A model generated the notes under the pieces. The model worked only from the letters and a program-made list of their open reading frames with translations. It ran no database searches and was not told where the DNA came from. Of a DNA stretch of 64,000 nucleotides, positions 34,392 through 44,439 are shown piece after piece. Source of the stretch: Cytophagaceae bacterium (GTDB lineage: Bacteria; Bacteroidota; Bacteroidia; Cytophagales; Spirosomataceae); assembly GCA_947450365.1 (NCBI GenBank), contig CANFVE010000004.1, forward strand, positions 1 to 64,000, written 5' to 3'. The translations under genes and the position numbers were made by a program. The first letter of the stretch is position 1, and each line of letters starts with the position of its first letter.

Positions 34392-35294
34392 ATTTTTGAC
34401 TTGTTCGGCCATTAAGGCGATTCCTTGATCAAAACTCCTAGGTTGATATCCTAATTCTCGATAGGCTTTGTCCAAGATAAAACCGGTTCGCATGGGCCTT
34501 TTGGCTGCTTGTTGGAACGTAGACGAATCTGCCTTCTGAATCAAGGTTTGGTCCAAACCGTAATATTCAGCCGTTTTAATGGCCATTTCATAGGGTGTCA
34601 AGAAATCTGATCCCGAAATGTTAAAAATGCCTTCGGTTTGGTTTTTGGTGATGAGCCAGCAACCAATGGCCAAATCCTCCGCCAAAGTCGGTGTCCGAAA
34701 TTGATCCGTCACCACATGAATCGTTTTTCCTTCTTCCAAGGATTTTTTGACCCATAAAATAATATTTGTCCGACTCATATCTCCCACAATTCCATATACC
34801 AAAACAGTACGGGCTATGGCCCAGCGGATAGAAGAAGCTTGAAGCAGTTGTTCTGCCTTCAATTTACTCTCCCCATAAATGGAAATTGGGTTCGCCTCAG
34901 CCTCTTCTGCATAAGGACCATTTTTTCCATCAAAAATAAAGTCCGTGGATAGGTGACAAAAAAATGTATCGTATTTTTCACTGGCTCGAATTAAATAGTT
35001 CACCGCTGTCACATTCAATAACTCACATCCCGCAGAATCCGTTTCGCATGTATCTACATTCGTCATGGCGGCAGTATGAATGACCATATTCGGTTTATAG
35101 GTCTCAAAAACTTGATTTACTTCAGCCTCTTGCGTAATATCTAATGAGACATACAGGTAATCTGATGAGGCAGGTAGCCGATTGGCTCCTCGGGCGGTGG
35201 CGATTAATTCAATCTCTGATTCTTGGCTTAATAATTGAACTAATTTTTGGCCTAAAAGTCCGTTTGATCCCGTAATTAACACCCGTTGTTTCAT
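34383..35294 (-). CDS. RmlD-like NAD(P)-dependent sugar reductase (SDR superfamily)
   Basis: 303 residues of the extended short-chain dehydrogenase family: nucleotide site [11 protein letters not shown] (8-18), [12 protein letters not shown], the [17 protein letters not shown] segment, catalytic YGESK (Tyr-X3-Lys, about 147-151), and [17 protein letters not shown]. These fit dTDP-4-dehydrorhamnose reductase (RmlD/RfbD), but no rmlABC genes are nearby, so another dTDP- or GDP-sugar may be the substrate. Last gene of a minus-strand run after hemC (10-bp gap). Confidence 0.82.
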   Translation of the reverse strand: MKQRVLITGSNGLLGQKLVQLLSQESEIELIATARGANRLPASSDYLYVSLDITQEAEVNQVFETYKPNMVIHTAAMTNVDTCETDSAGCELLNVTAVNYLIRASEKYDTFFCHLSTDFIFDGKNGPYAEEAEANPISIYGESKLKAEQLLQASSIRWAIARTVLVYGIVGDMSRTNIILWVKKSLEEGKTIHVVTDQFRTPTLAEDLAIGCWLITKNQTEGIFNISGSDFLTPYEMAIKTAEYYGLDQTLIQKADSSTFQQAAKRPMRTGFILDKAYRELGYQPRSFDQGIALMAEQVKNLS

Positions 35295-35304
35295 GTGTAT
35301 TGAA

Positions 35305-36231
35305 TTAATGTGATAATGCTTGACGTATTTTTTTTAATAAATCTTGCGCCCCTGCGTTGATTAAATGTTTGGCAACTTCATTGCCTACCTCAATTCCATT
35401 TGACCCCAACCCTTTCTCCTCAATTTTTTCCTTGCCGTCCAAACTTAAAACACCAGCCTGCAACTTTATTTTATCCTCCACAAAATAGGCAAATCCATAC
35501 ACGGGTACGCTACAGCCTCCATCTAATTTAGCCAATAAGCTGCGTTCCGCTAACAGGCAGGCCTCTGTGGGCATATGATTGCATGCCTGACGGATGAGTT
35601 CGCTGAGGTTTAGGTCCAAATTTTTAGCACTTTGAATTGCCACGGATCCTTGGCCTACCGCGGGAATAAAATGGTCCGTTGGCAAATGTTCCGTAATAAA
35701 TTCCGCCATATCCATGCGATGCACCCCGGCAAAGGCCAATAACATCGCATCGCAATCGCCATTTTTCAGTTTTTCAAGGCGGGTTTGTAAATTTCCACGC
35801 ATCTCAACGGCTTCATGTTGGGGATAATAATGTTGCAAAAAAGCTCTTCTTCGGGTGGATGAAGTGCCAATGCGCAAAGGATTTGAATGACCTAATCGAA
35901 CCGCTGGATTCAAACTTAGTACCACGTCATGTGCCGCCTCCCGTTCAGTAAACGCGATTAATTGTAAATCTTCGGGTAGGCTAGAGGGTAAATCTTTGGC
36001 AGAATGTTGGGCGATATCGATTTCCCCATTGCGCAACATGATTTCCAATTCCTCCGTAAACACCCCTTTGGATCCTATTTTAGCCAAGGAACGATCGAGG
36101 ATTTGATCGCCTTTGGTACTGATGGCTACGATTTCATACCCAAGACCCACATGCGCCAGTAGGCTGCCCACATGATGTGCCTGCCACAGAGCTAAGGCTG
36201 AGTTTCGGGTGCCGATCTTAATTTTTTGCAT
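35305..36231 (-). CDS. hemC: Porphobilinogen deaminase (hydroxymethylbilane synthase)
   Basis: Polymerises four porphobilinogens to hydroxymethylbilane. The 308 residues have the N-terminal IGTRNSALALWQA, KGVFTEELE, HSAKDLP, GTSSTRRRAFL, EMRGNLQTRL, and the dipyrromethane-cofactor cysteine in LDGGCSVPV (Cys240). It overlaps holB by 14 bp, so the two are probably translationally coupled. hemD, the next enzyme, lies 20 kb away. Confidence 0.97.
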   Translation of the reverse strand: MQKIKIGTRNSALALWQAHHVGSLLAHVGLGYEIVAISTKGDQILDRSLAKIGSKGVFTEELEIMLRNGEIDIAQHSAKDLPSSLPEDLQLIAFTEREAAHDVVLSLNPAVRLGHSNPLRIGTSSTRRRAFLQHYYPQHEAVEMRGNLQTRLEKLKNGDCDAMLLAFAGVHRMDMAEFITEHLPTDHFIPAVGQGSVAIQSAKNLDLNLSELIRQACNHMPTEACLLAERSLLAKLDGGCSVPVYGFAYFVEDKIKLQAGVLSLDGKEKIEEKGLGSNGIEVGNEVAKHLINAGAQDLLKKIRQALSH

Positions 36232-37345
36232 GAAACATTCGAATTAATTGAAGCGAAAGGTCTAAATGCACCATTTTCGCACGCGCATTACGTTCCAAAT
36301 GATAATATACCTCGGAAACTTTTTCACTCATTCGGCCAATGGTATCCTGATGTAAGGTTTTTGAAAAATTAGCAATAAACGTGCGTTCCTTTTCCAGGGA
36401 TTTAATTAATTGAGGCGTACCCGCAATTTGATAGAGGCATTGCCGAAACATATGTAGCGCATATTCCAAAATACCCTTTTGTTCTTCTTTGGCTAGGCCG
36501 TCAAAATCATCGGCCAATTGGCTTAATTTACTCAAATTCTTACTGTATACGGCCCGCATCCACTCCGCGAACCATGTGGCCATGCTCAAATTTTCATTCA
36601 GCGCCTTTTCCAAGGCCCAAGAAACATTGCCCTCACAACTCATCGCTAAGTGTTGGGCCTTTTCGATATCAATTTGCGTTTGGCCGACTAAATAAGAAGC
36701 CAGCGCATCCTCTTCGACTGTACCGACCTGAATCCGCTGGGTTCTTGAAAGGATGGTCGTCAATAATTTTTGTGGATCCGAACAGATCAAAATAAAAAGC
36801 GTGGAGCTAGGGGGTTCTTCGAGAGTTTTTAAAAGAGCATTGCCCGAGGAGGCATTTAGTGATTCGGCATGCCAAAGGAAAACGACTTTAAATGGAGCCT
36901 CGAACGGTTTTAAACTTATTTTTTGTAAAAGTTTCCGGGTTTCTTCGACCGGAATATTACCTTGACGGTTACCTTCAGCGCCCAGGTAGACTAGCCATTC
37001 AGGCAACGTCCGGTAAGGAGATTCTAATAAAAACTTCCGCCATTCGGGTAAAAATGCGTCTGATTCGGCTTCCTTTACCTTTTTGGTGGTGATGGATGGG
37101 AATACAAATAATAGGTCAGGATGGATTCCTTTGTGAACTTTCTGACAACTTGGGCAGGTTCCGCAGGCATCATCTCCCTTTCGCTGCGTGCAAAACAAAT
37201 ACGAAACAAAGGCCAAGGCCATAGCTGTTTGGGCACCGCCGACGGGACCTTGGAACAATTGTGCGTGGGCTATGTGCTGGTCTTGCACGGCGCGGCTCAA
37301 TTGTTTTTTAACCAATTCCAATCCGGGAATATCCTGAAAACGCAT
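36218..37345 (-). CDS. holB: DNA polymerase III, delta' subunit
   Basis: Clamp-loader subunit. The 375 residues show the AAA+ layout of delta': IPGLELVKKQLSRAV, HAQLFQGPVGGAQTAMA, a zinc module (FCTQ, then CGTCPSCQ), the SRC-region equivalent LSRTQRIQV and ALLKTLEEPP. The P-loop is degraded (GPVGGAQ instead of GxxGxGKT), consistent with a delta' that does not bind ATP. Overlaps hemC. A dnaX-type gamma/tau subunit is excluded by the lost P-loop and length. Confidence 0.93.
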   Translation of the reverse strand: MRFQDIPGLELVKKQLSRAVQDQHIAHAQLFQGPVGGAQTAMALAFVSYLFCTQRKGDDACGTCPSCQKVHKGIHPDLLFVFPSITTKKVKEAESDAFLPEWRKFLLESPYRTLPEWLVYLGAEGNRQGNIPVEETRKLLQKISLKPFEAPFKVVFLWHAESLNASSGNALLKTLEEPPSSTLFILICSDPQKLLTTILSRTQRIQVGTVEEDALASYLVGQTQIDIEKAQHLAMSCEGNVSWALEKALNENLSMATWFAEWMRAVYSKNLSKLSQLADDFDGLAKEEQKGILEYALHMFRQCLYQIAGTPQLIKSLEKERTFIANFSKTLHQDTIGRMSEKVSEVYYHLERNARAKMVHLDLSLQLIRMFHAKN

Positions 37346-37374
37346 GCCTTGGGGTTAATTTTTTTGCGAAAACA

Positions 37375-38475
37375 CTAATTTCGGAAAGATGCTTCCTCTT
37401 TCCAAATTTGATCGATCATTGCCTCCATATTTTTTGGCAAGACTTGTTGTTTCGTAGCGGCCCAGGCGCTGGCATTTTTCAATGCCTTATCCTGGCGGTA
37501 CTGGCTAACATTTGGAAATTCGCCCCAGGTTAAGGAAGGGATAAATTTGGGTAAAAATGATCCTCCGCTGATGTTGCAATGATTTCCAATGACTGTACCG
37601 GTATTAAATTTGGTTCCGATTCCCGTGGTGACAAAATCTCCCATGAGTACGCCAAAGTTATTTTTGTCTGTTTTTCTACTTTTCCCGGTGGAATAATCGA
37701 ATAGGGCAATGGGGGCTAGGTCATTTCGGACGTTGGAACAGGTGCTCATCGCGCCCCAGTTGGAGTATGAACCGATAATCGAAGAACCCACATACCCTTC
37801 ATGCGCCTTGTTGCTATAAGGAAAGAATAAGGAAGCATTTATTTCGCCGCCCACTTTACATCCGATGCCAATGGTGGTATTACCCCGGATTTTGGCACCT
37901 AAGTTCGTGGACGAGTTCTTAAGCATCGCCACAGGTCCTTGAATAAGGGTACCTATTTGTAATTGAACTCCTTCCCCGATGTAAATAGGCCCCTGGCTTG
38001 CGTCAAGGATGCATCCTCGTAGCTTGGCCGAGGGATGAATGAAGCAATTTTCGGGATGTAAAATAGTATTCCCGTCCTTTCGGATCGCTTCATGGTCAAA
38101 GGTGTTGGGTTTGATTTCTTCGTGGAGTAATTGCGCATTGTAGGTCAACAAATCCTCTGGGTAGGAAATATACCGCGGCGCAAATGTTAAATTTTGTTTT
38201 TTAAGTCCTTTGAATTCGGTGGATAGAGACCGATAAGCGAGGAGTTGGCCCTCATACCACAGGCTGGTTTCAGGGCTTAAATCCTGAAGAATCGCATTGA
38301 TTTTAGGGTCAGGAATTAGGGAGCCCAACAGGTGTAAATCAGTTGACATATTAGTCCATTTGTCTTGGATGCGTTTCAGTCCTAGGTGCAATTCTGACAG
38401 GTTACGTATATAGGTAAGTGGTCGGAGGTTTTTTAGGATTTTTTCGTCGTCAAAAAAATGGATCGAATGGCTCAT
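37375..38475 (-). CDS. GlmU-like protein (alternative bacterial form), putative sugar nucleotidyltransferase
   Basis: 366 residues. N-terminal region (HFFDDEKILKNLRPLTYIRNLSELHLGL) matches the NTP-transferase type of the Bacteroidota GlmU-like family rather than canonical GlmU; the second half (about 150-330) is a left-handed beta helix of hexapeptide repeats ending with IGNHCNISGG. The family is predicted to make UDP-GlcNAc from glucosamine-1-phosphate, feeding peptidoglycan and LPS. I chose the ATG at 38475; a longer start at 38505 would lie inside the rpmE2 terminator. It probably forms an operon with holB (29-bp gap). Confidence 0.85.
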   Translation of the reverse strand: MSHSIHFFDDEKILKNLRPLTYIRNLSELHLGLKRIQDKWTNMSTDLHLLGSLIPDPKINAILQDLSPETSLWYEGQLLAYRSLSTEFKGLKKQNLTFAPRYISYPEDLLTYNAQLLHEEIKPNTFDHEAIRKDGNTILHPENCFIHPSAKLRGCILDASQGPIYIGEGVQLQIGTLIQGPVAMLKNSSTNLGAKIRGNTTIGIGCKVGGEINASLFFPYSNKAHEGYVGSSIIGSYSNWGAMSTCSNVRNDLAPIALFDYSTGKSRKTDKNNFGVLMGDFVTTGIGTKFNTGTVIGNHCNISGGSFLPKFIPSLTWGEFPNVSQYRQDKALKNASAWAATKQQVLPKNMEAMIDQIWKEEASFRN

Positions 38476-38491
38476 GCTGCAAATTACGAAA

Positions 38492-38524
38492 AAAAGCCTC
38501 ACCAAAAATATTGGGGAGGCTTTT
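38492..38524 (-). terminator. Terminator of rpmE2
   Basis: AAAAGCCTC (38492-38500) pairs with GAGGCTTTT (38516-38524), and CC/GG inside can extend it. On the minus strand a T run follows the hairpin. It lies between rpmE2 and the GlmU-like gene and ends 16 bp before the latter's ATG. Confidence 0.88.
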
Positions 38525-38544
38525 GGCTAAGGATACGTAAGAAC

Positions 38545-38787
38545 TTAGTTCTTCGCGTAGCGCTTGTTAAATTTATCTACACGTCCAGTGGTATCTAATA
38601 ACACATTTTTGCCCGTGTAAAAAGGGTGTGATTGAGAGGAAACTTCAAGTTTGAACACTGGGTACGTGTTTCCTTCGAATTCCGTTGTTTCTGTGGTAGG
38701 GGCGCAAGAACGAGTTAAAAACTTGTAATCGGCTGATAAATCGTGAAATACAACTTCTTTGTATTCTGGATGAATGTCTTTTTTCAT
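38545..38787 (-). CDS. rpmE2: 50S ribosomal protein L31, type B
   Basis: 80 residues: [20 protein letters not shown], a 30-residue middle, and [11 protein letters not shown] near the end followed by RVDKFNKRY. It lacks the CxxC zinc ligands, the mark of the zinc-independent type B paralogue, which in many bacteria replaces type A L31 under zinc limitation; in Bacteroidota it is often the only copy. It has a promoter and an unusually long leader with a hairpin. Confidence 0.97.
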   Translation of the reverse strand: MKKDIHPEYKEVVFHDLSADYKFLTRSCAPTTETTEFEGNTYPVFKLEVSSQSHPFYTGKNVLLDTTGRVDKFNKRYAKN

Positions 38788-38836
38788 GTCTTTTTAATAT
38801 AAGGACGATTCCCTGCCGTCGCGTTGATTTCAATAG

Positions 38837-38861
38837 AGGAATCGGTGGGAGTCGGATTCCT
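38837..38861 (-). promoter_or_regulatory. Hairpin in the rpmE2 leader
   Basis: AGGAATC (38837-38843) and GATTCCT (38855-38861) form a perfect 7-bp stem with an 11-nt loop in the leader between the rpmE2 promoter and ATG, and a third similar run (GGAATC on the minus strand, around 38812) could compete. Candidate autoregulatory leader of L31. Confidence 0.4.
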
Positions 38862-38873
38862 TTTAATGGGCCA

Positions 38874-38904
38874 CAAAATTAAAAAACTATTCTTCTATAT
38901 GCAA
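38874..38904 (-). promoter_or_regulatory. Promoter of rpmE2
   Basis: On the minus strand: TTG (38904-38902), 20 bp, TAATTTTG (38881-38874), a full -33/-7 consensus match. The rpmE2 ATG lies 86 bp downstream. Confidence 0.7.
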
Positions 38905-39081
38905 GTTATCAACTATTAATTTTCCTCAAATTTGCAAGTATTTTTTGGCTCAAAAAAAAGTTAAAATATTTATTTTGGTACTTTTCTAAGATGCACAAGG
39001 CCTAATGATTTGACTAGCCGATAATTGAATATTATAATTTAAATAACACATCTTTTTATGTTTTTTTTGCTCAAAAAAATG

Positions 39082-39113
39082 TTTGCAAGTCGGGCTGATT
39101 TTTTCTAATTTTA
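39082..39113 (+). promoter_or_regulatory. Probable promoter of nrdA
   Basis: TTTG (39082-39085), 20 bp, then TAATTTTA (39106-39113), one mismatch from TAnnTTTG. The nrdA ATG is 71 bp downstream. Confidence 0.55.
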
Positions 39114-39184
39114 CTGAGAAGGGAAAGGTTCTAAAGATTTCCCTGTCAGCACACGAGTTTACAACATAATCATATATAAAACAC

Positions 39185-41632
39185 ATGTACGTAATTAAAA
39201 GAGACGGTCGTCGCGAATCTGTCAAATTTGACAAAATCACCGCCAGAATAGAGAAGCTTTGCTACAGCTTGGATCCATTCTTTGTTCAACCCTTAGAGGT
39301 GGCAAGGAAAGTGATTTCGGGTCTGTATGATGGGGTGAAGACGACTGAATTGGATAATTTAGCTGCGGAAACGGCTGCTTCTTTGACGACAAAACATCCG
39401 GATTATGCTGTTTTGGCTGCGAGAATAGCGATTTCTAACTTGCATAAGAATACATTGAAGTCTTTTTCTGCAACGATGAAGCGTTTGTATACGTACATTG
39501 ATCCAAAGACAGGGCAGAATGCTTCCTTGCTTTCGAAGGAGGTTTATGAGGTGATTAAAAAGAATGCAGTCGAGTTAGATGAGGCGATTATTTATGATCG
39601 GGATTTTGGCTATGATTATTTTGGATTTAAGACTTTAGAGAAATCGTATTTATTGAAATTGGAGGGTCAGATTGCGGAGCGTCCTCAGCATATGTTGATG
39701 CGTGTGGCGGTTGGAATTCATGGGACGGATTTGCCGGCAGCGATTGAGACGTACAACTTGTTGTCAGAGCGTTGGTTTACCCATGCGACACCTACCTTAT
39801 TCAATGCTGGAACACCGAAGCCTCAAATGTCTTCTTGTTTCTTATTGACCACCCAAGATGACTCTATCGAAGGGATTTATGATACCTTAAAGCAAACTGC
39901 GAAGATTTCTCAATCGGCTGGCGGTATTGGTTTGAGTATTCACAACATTCGTGCGACAGGTTCGTATATCAAAGGTACCAATGGTACTTCTAATGGTATT
40001 ATCCCGATGTTGCGCGTATTTAATGATACTGCTCGTTATGTAGATCAAGGAGGAGGAAAACGCAAGGGTTCATTTGCCATTTATTTAGAGCCATGGCATG
40101 CGGATGTATTTGAATTTTTGGAATTAAAGAAGAACCACGGAAAAGAGGAAATGCGTGCGCGTGATTTGTTCTACGCCCTTTGGATTCCAGATTTATTCAT
40201 GAAGCGTGTGGAAAGCAACGAAGAGTGGTCTTTATTCTGCCCGCACGAGTGTCCAGGTTTAGCGGATACACATGGTGAGGCGTTTGAAGCCCTGTATCAT
40301 TCGTATGAGGTGGCTGGAAAAGCGCGCCAAGTGGTGAAAGCGCAGGAGTTGTGGTTTAAAATTTTGGAATCTCAAACAGAAACGGGTACGCCATACATGT
40401 TGTTCAAGGATCATGCGAACAATAAATCCAATCAAAAGAACTTAGGTACAATCAAATCTTCGAATTTGTGTACTGAGATTATCGAATATACGTCAAAAGA
40501 CGAGGTAGCTGTTTGTAATTTGGCTTCCTTAGCGCTTCCTAAATACGTTCGTGCAAATGAGCAAGGGGTGATGGAATTTGATCATACACGACTTTATGAG
40601 GTAACTAAAACGGCAACGAAGAATTTGAACAAAATCATCGATGTCAATTATTACCCTGTGCCAGAAGCACGTAATTCGAATTTACGTCACCGTCCAATCG
40701 GTTTAGGGGTTCAAGGATTAGCCGATGTGTTCATCATGTTGCGTATGCCTTTTGAATCAGCGGAAGCCCAACAATTAAACAAAGACATTTTTGAAACCAT
40801 TTATTATGCTTCTATGGAGGCATCGATGGAATTGGCAATCAAAGAAGGTCCGTATTCGACTTGGGAAGGCTCACCAATCTCGAAAGGTATTTTCCAATTC
40901 GATATGTGGAATGTGACACCAAGCTCAGGTCGCTGGAATTGGGAAGAAATGCGCGAAAAAGTGGTTACTCATGGGGTTCGTAATTCCTTGTTGGTAGCGC
41001 CTATGCCAACAGCCTCTACCTCTCAAATCTTAGGAAACAACGAATGTTTTGAGCCATACACATCGAATATTTATGCACGTCGTGTATTGTCAGGTGAATT
41101 TGCTGTCGTGAATAAGCACTTATTGAAAGACTTAATTAAGTTAGGTCTTTGGAATGAGTCGATGAAAAATAAATTGATCTCAGCGAATGGTTCCGTTCAG
41201 AATATTCCTGAAATCCCTCAAAACCTAAAAGACTTGTATAAAACGGTTTGGGAAATTAAGCAAAAAACCATTTTGGAAATGGCTGCGGATCGTGGAGCTT
41301 ACATTTGTCAGTCCCAAAGTTTAAATATTCACATTCAGGATGTGAACTTTGGTAAGTTGACATCCATGCACTTCCACGCTTGGAAATTAGGTTTAAAAAC
41401 AGGGATGTATTATTTACGTACGAAGGCTGCTGCTGATGCGATTAAGTTCACCGTGGAGAAGCAAGCAGAGGTTCAAATCGAACAAACCGCTGTGGTGCGT
41501 GAAAGCGAAATGCAATACGCCACACATACAGCACAAGCTGCCGCATCGTTCAGTACAGATGATTCACAAAATAGATCAGACATGGCTTGCTCGCTAGATA
41601 ATCCTGAGGCTTGCGAAGCGTGTGGATCTTAA
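39185..41632 (+). CDS. nrdA: Ribonucleoside-diphosphate reductase, alpha subunit (class I)
   Basis: Reduces ribonucleotides to deoxyribonucleotides with a radical-bearing beta subunit. The 815 residues have the N-terminal ATP-cone ([16 protein letters not shown], 3-90), the active-site cysteine region [19 protein letters not shown], the NLCTEI loop, [20 protein letters not shown], and a C-terminal redox pair CEACGS. No nrdB lies in the window, so the partner must be encoded elsewhere. Codon usage (many CGT, GGT) suggests high expression. A terminator follows. Confidence 0.96.
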   Translation: MYVIKRDGRRESVKFDKITARIEKLCYSLDPFFVQPLEVARKVISGLYDGVKTTELDNLAAETAASLTTKHPDYAVLAARIAISNLHKNTLKSFSATMKRLYTYIDPKTGQNASLLSKEVYEVIKKNAVELDEAIIYDRDFGYDYFGFKTLEKSYLLKLEGQIAERPQHMLMRVAVGIHGTDLPAAIETYNLLSERWFTHATPTLFNAGTPKPQMSSCFLLTTQDDSIEGIYDTLKQTAKISQSAGGIGLSIHNIRATGSYIKGTNGTSNGIIPMLRVFNDTARYVDQGGGKRKGSFAIYLEPWHADVFEFLELKKNHGKEEMRARDLFYALWIPDLFMKRVESNEEWSLFCPHECPGLADTHGEAFEALYHSYEVAGKARQVVKAQELWFKILESQTETGTPYMLFKDHANNKSNQKNLGTIKSSNLCTEIIEYTSKDEVAVCNLASLALPKYVRANEQGVMEFDHTRLYEVTKTATKNLNKIIDVNYYPVPEARNSNLRHRPIGLGVQGLADVFIMLRMPFESAEAQQLNKDIFETIYYASMEASMELAIKEGPYSTWEGSPISKGIFQFDMWNVTPSSGRWNWEEMREKVVTHGVRNSLLVAPMPTASTSQILGNNECFEPYTSNIYARRVLSGEFAVVNKHLLKDLIKLGLWNESMKNKLISANGSVQNIPEIPQNLKDLYKTVWEIKQKTILEMAADRGAYICQSQSLNIHIQDVNFGKLTSMHFHAWKLGLKTGMYYLRTKAAADAIKFTVEKQAEVQIEQTAVVRESEMQYATHTAQAAASFSTDDSQNRSDMACSLDNPEACEACGS

Positions 41633-41656
41633 GTAAAGTATTCAATGCTACTATCG

Positions 41657-41692
41657 AAAATCACTTGATTGAAAAGTCAAGTGATTTTTTTT
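41657..41692 (+). terminator. Terminator of nrdA
   Basis: AAAATCACTTGA (41657-41668) pairs perfectly with TCAAGTGATTTT (41677-41688), 8-nt loop, followed by T to 41692. It begins 25 bp after the nrdA stop and ends 9 bp before the next start. Confidence 0.92.
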
Positions 41693-41700
41693 AAAGGGAA

Positions 41701-43302
41701 ATGACTATGTTGAAAAATCGAAGTCTTCAGGTTTTATTATTTTTTATAATATTGTCGACGGGTATTTTTTTGCGAGCATACCATATAGGTTCATATAGCC
41801 TATTTTCAGATGAAAGATCGAGTATCCTATTAGGAGTTGCCAATACCAATCAAGGCGGAATGGGTGATTTAATGAATCCCCTAAAAACATTTACCCCAAC
41901 AGATTTTTGGGCAGATCGAGGTATCAAATCTTGGTTGACCGCCGATGCAGCCGGCGATGTAAGTGGAAATAGTCTCGTACATGACATGATGTTAAAACTA
42001 TTTGCCTTTTTATTCGGCAAAAGTGATGAGTCGATGAGATCCGTTTCTCTGCTATTTAACGTCCTGACTATATGGGTGATGTATATTTGGTCACGAAAGA
42101 TTCCTTCCCTTCGAAATTATTCCTTTTTGATTTTTGGTTTGGCAGCGATTGAGCCATTTTTTGTCATATATAGCCAGCAAGCACGGAACTATGCAACTAG
42201 TTTATTTTTTACCACTACCTCCAACTATTTTTTTTGGCAAATAGCTCAGAAAGAAAATTTCTTGCATCCATCCTATCGAAAAAAATGGATATTTTGGATT
42301 CTAGCCAGTGTAGGTGCTTTGTTCAGCACCTATTTGACAGCCTTGGTTCTGGTGGGTCAATTTGTATTTCTGCTTATTCAAAAGTCTACCCTTCGTATGT
42401 GGGGACAAATGGTGTTAGGCATGGGTATTATTGTTTTTCCCTTGGCATGTTGGATGGTTTGGGGTCCAGGCAAATATTTTATGCAATTTCAGGCAGATGC
42501 TGCTGAACAATTACTCGGTTTTATCAAAGCCAATGGCGAAATTCCTGGTTGGTTAGAATATGCCACCCCTCAAAATCTTTTCAAAAGAACCATTTCCATC
42601 ATTTCAGACCAATTTATTTGGACGAATGATATATACAATAAATATGGCTATAAAATGGGGGCAATTGCTCTATTGATATACCTGTATTTTATAGCGCAAT
42701 GGACATTCAAGAAGAATTTCGAGGAGAATAAACTATTTGTTTTTGGGCTCATTCAGATTTTGTTGCCTATATTTTTTCTATTTTTAGCCGCCGTGAATGC
42801 CGGGACCACTTCCGGATTTTTTCTGCGATATGCTAGTTTTGGCTTGCCTTTTGGCATATTTATTTCGGTTGGATTTTTTGCCCACCAACTGACCTACGGC
42901 ATTTGGACGAAATTAATCGTAGGCATTTTTTTATTCATTCAAACGTATTTTTTAATTCAAGTGCTCCTGCAATTTTATCAGGATAAACCACAGAAATATA
43001 CGTTTTCGCATGATCGAACCCCGAATCCGTATATCATCATAGCAAATACAATCAAAGGAAAATATACGAAAGGGGATACGGTTGTTTATCCTTCTTCCAT
43101 GAGTAATTTTTTAAACTCAAAACATATGAGAAATCGCGTGATTGATCCATTAGATGCTCAAAATGTCAATCTCTATTTTGATGAAAAGGATCAGTTTATC
43201 CAACGAGTAGATCCATTTATTCGCGATTCGGTCTTGATCTACAAGCCCAATGGAAGTAAAATTTTAATTTTTGATTTTCAAAAAGGAAAATATCGGTATT
43301 GA
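41701..43302 (+). CDS. Membrane glycosyltransferase, GT-C fold (GT39/ArnT-like)
   Basis: 533 residues with about 10 hydrophobic helices. The first helix is followed by a loop with SDERS, the acidic pair that binds the metal or sugar-phosphate in GT-C enzymes (GT39/GT83), and EPFFVIYSQQARNYA is typical of this group. It should use a polyprenyl-phosphate sugar on the periplasmic face to glycosylate lipid, protein or polysaccharide. The GT2 enzyme encoded next could make that donor (inference). The soluble tail (about 440-533) is not recognised. A second ATG lies at 41707. Confidence 0.78.
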   Translation: MTMLKNRSLQVLLFFIILSTGIFLRAYHIGSYSLFSDERSSILLGVANTNQGGMGDLMNPLKTFTPTDFWADRGIKSWLTADAAGDVSGNSLVHDMMLKLFAFLFGKSDESMRSVSLLFNVLTIWVMYIWSRKIPSLRNYSFLIFGLAAIEPFFVIYSQQARNYATSLFFTTTSNYFFWQIAQKENFLHPSYRKKWIFWILASVGALFSTYLTALVLVGQFVFLLIQKSTLRMWGQMVLGMGIIVFPLACWMVWGPGKYFMQFQADAAEQLLGFIKANGEIPGWLEYATPQNLFKRTISIISDQFIWTNDIYNKYGYKMGAIALLIYLYFIAQWTFKKNFEENKLFVFGLIQILLPIFFLFLAAVNAGTTSGFFLRYASFGLPFGIFISVGFFAHQLTYGIWTKLIVGIFLFIQTYFLIQVLLQFYQDKPQKYTFSHDRTPNPYIIIANTIKGKYTKGDTVVYPSSMSNFLNSKHMRNRVIDPLDAQNVNLYFDEKDQFIQRVDPFIRDSVLIYKPNGSKILIFDFQKGKYRY

Positions 43303-43392
43303 TTTTCAAATCAGTAGCATTTCAGTTTTACCTGATTCTTAGGGTAATTTCTTGTTATTAATTTTAATGCCAGCCTGTTTATTATGAGTTAG

Positions 43393-43409
43393 TTGATATT
43401 TAATATCAA
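43393..43409. promoter_or_regulatory. 17-bp perfect palindrome upstream of the GT2 gene
   Basis: TTGATATT (43393-43400), one central T, AATATCAA (43402-43409): perfect dyad, 79 bp before the GT2 ATG in a 186-bp AT-rich gap. Possible operator; a poor -7 candidate (TATTTTTG, 43451-43458) lies downstream. Confidence 0.4.
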
Positions 43410-43488
43410 GAATATGATGTAAATGGCTAGAAAAATGTTCAAAGTTTGATTATTTTTGATTTTGGCAGGCTTTAATTTTTTTAGGAAT

Positions 43489-44439
43489 ATGTCCAATACG
43501 CTTCCACAAGTTTCTTTTGTGATTCCATTGTACAATGAAGAGAGTAATCTACCTACCTTGGTTGACCGATTAGTTCAAGTGATCGATTCATCTGAGCTAT
43601 CGCTGGATGTTGTTTTAGTCGATGATGGAAGTTCAGACAAATCAAGAGAGATTTTACAGGCTTTAGCGCTACAGGATTCACGTTTCCATGTGATTTTATT
43701 GTCTAGGAATCATGGCCATCAATTGGCGTTGACGGCTGGATTATCGGTTGCTCAAGGGACGGAAGGTGTTTTTGTCTTAGATGGAGACTTGCAAGACCCG
43801 CCTGAATTGTTAGGTGCTTTTTATTCGAAGTTTAAGGAGGGATATGAGGTTGTTTATGCGGTGAGAGAAAAGCGCAAAGAGGTTTTTTATAAGCGATGGG
43901 CATATTTTTTATTTTACAGGATTCTGAAAAAAATTGCGAATGTTGATATTCCGTTGGATAGTGGGGATTTTTCCTTCATCAGTCGGCGCGTGGTGGATGT
44001 ACTTAATCAAATGCCAGAGGAAAGTAGGTTCATTCGGGGCATGAGGACCTGGATTGGTTTTAAGCAAATTGGAATTTCGTATGACCGACAGGAGCGAGCA
44101 AATGGCTATTCAAAATATTCGTTTGGGAAATTGGTTCAATTAGCCTTAAATGGCATTTTTAATTTTAGCGAGTTTCCGATTCGATTTTTAACCCTGCTAG
44201 GTAGTTCTGCCATTATTTCTTCGGTGGTTTATTTCATAGTTGTTGTAATTAAGAAGTTTTTCGTGAACGAGGTGATTGAAGGTTTTACGGCATTGTTGTT
44301 TGTGATTATTTTGTTTGGGGGAATTCAATTGGCCGCCATAGGTATTTTAGGAGAATATATATTACGTATTTTCTTTCAGTCCAAAAATAGACCCAATTTT
44401 ATTATCGAAAAACAAATCATGAATGGAAAAGTCAAATAA
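43489..44439 (+). CDS. Glycosyltransferase family 2, polyprenyl-phosphate hexose synthase type
   Basis: 316 residues: GT-A domain with VIPLYNEESNLPTLVDRL, the nucleotide loop LVDDGSSDKSRE and the metal motif LDGDLQDPPELL, followed by two C-terminal transmembrane helices (about 235-300). This is the DPM1/GtrB-like layout, which makes undecaprenyl-phosphate glucose or mannose. The ATG at 43489 is chosen over an ATG-like extension at 43456 because it begins right at the conserved domain. It overlaps the YhhN gene by 17 bp. Confidence 0.88.
   Translation: MSNTLPQVSFVIPLYNEESNLPTLVDRLVQVIDSSELSLDVVLVDDGSSDKSREILQALALQDSRFHVILLSRNHGHQLALTAGLSVAQGTEGVFVLDGDLQDPPELLGAFYSKFKEGYEVVYAVREKRKEVFYKRWAYFLFYRILKKIANVDIPLDSGDFSFISRRVVDVLNQMPEESRFIRGMRTWIGFKQIGISYDRQERANGYSKYSFGKLVQLALNGIFNFSEFPIRFLTLLGSSAIISSVVYFIVVVIKKFFVNEVIEGFTALLFVIILFGGIQLAAIGILGEYILRIFFQSKNRPNFIIEKQIMNGKVK

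Larger units (their letters stand above)
38788..39184. other. 397-bp intergenic region between rpmE2 and nrdA
   Basis: The only gap over 300 bp. Very AT-rich. It holds two divergent promoters (38874-38904 minus, 39082-39113 plus) and a hairpin in the rpmE2 leader (38837-38861). Between about 38905 and 39080 I see only poly-A/T runs and no open frame worth calling; no tRNA or clear NrdR-box pair was recognised. Confidence 0.6.

Noticed and set aside
36218-37345. Loss of the P-loop in HolB as a sign of a pseudogene
   Set aside because: Delta' subunits normally lack a working P-loop; the frame is intact.
38905-39080. RNA gene or riboswitch in the A/T-rich gap before nrdA
   Set aside because: Only homopolymer-like runs; no stable stem or conserved motif recognised.
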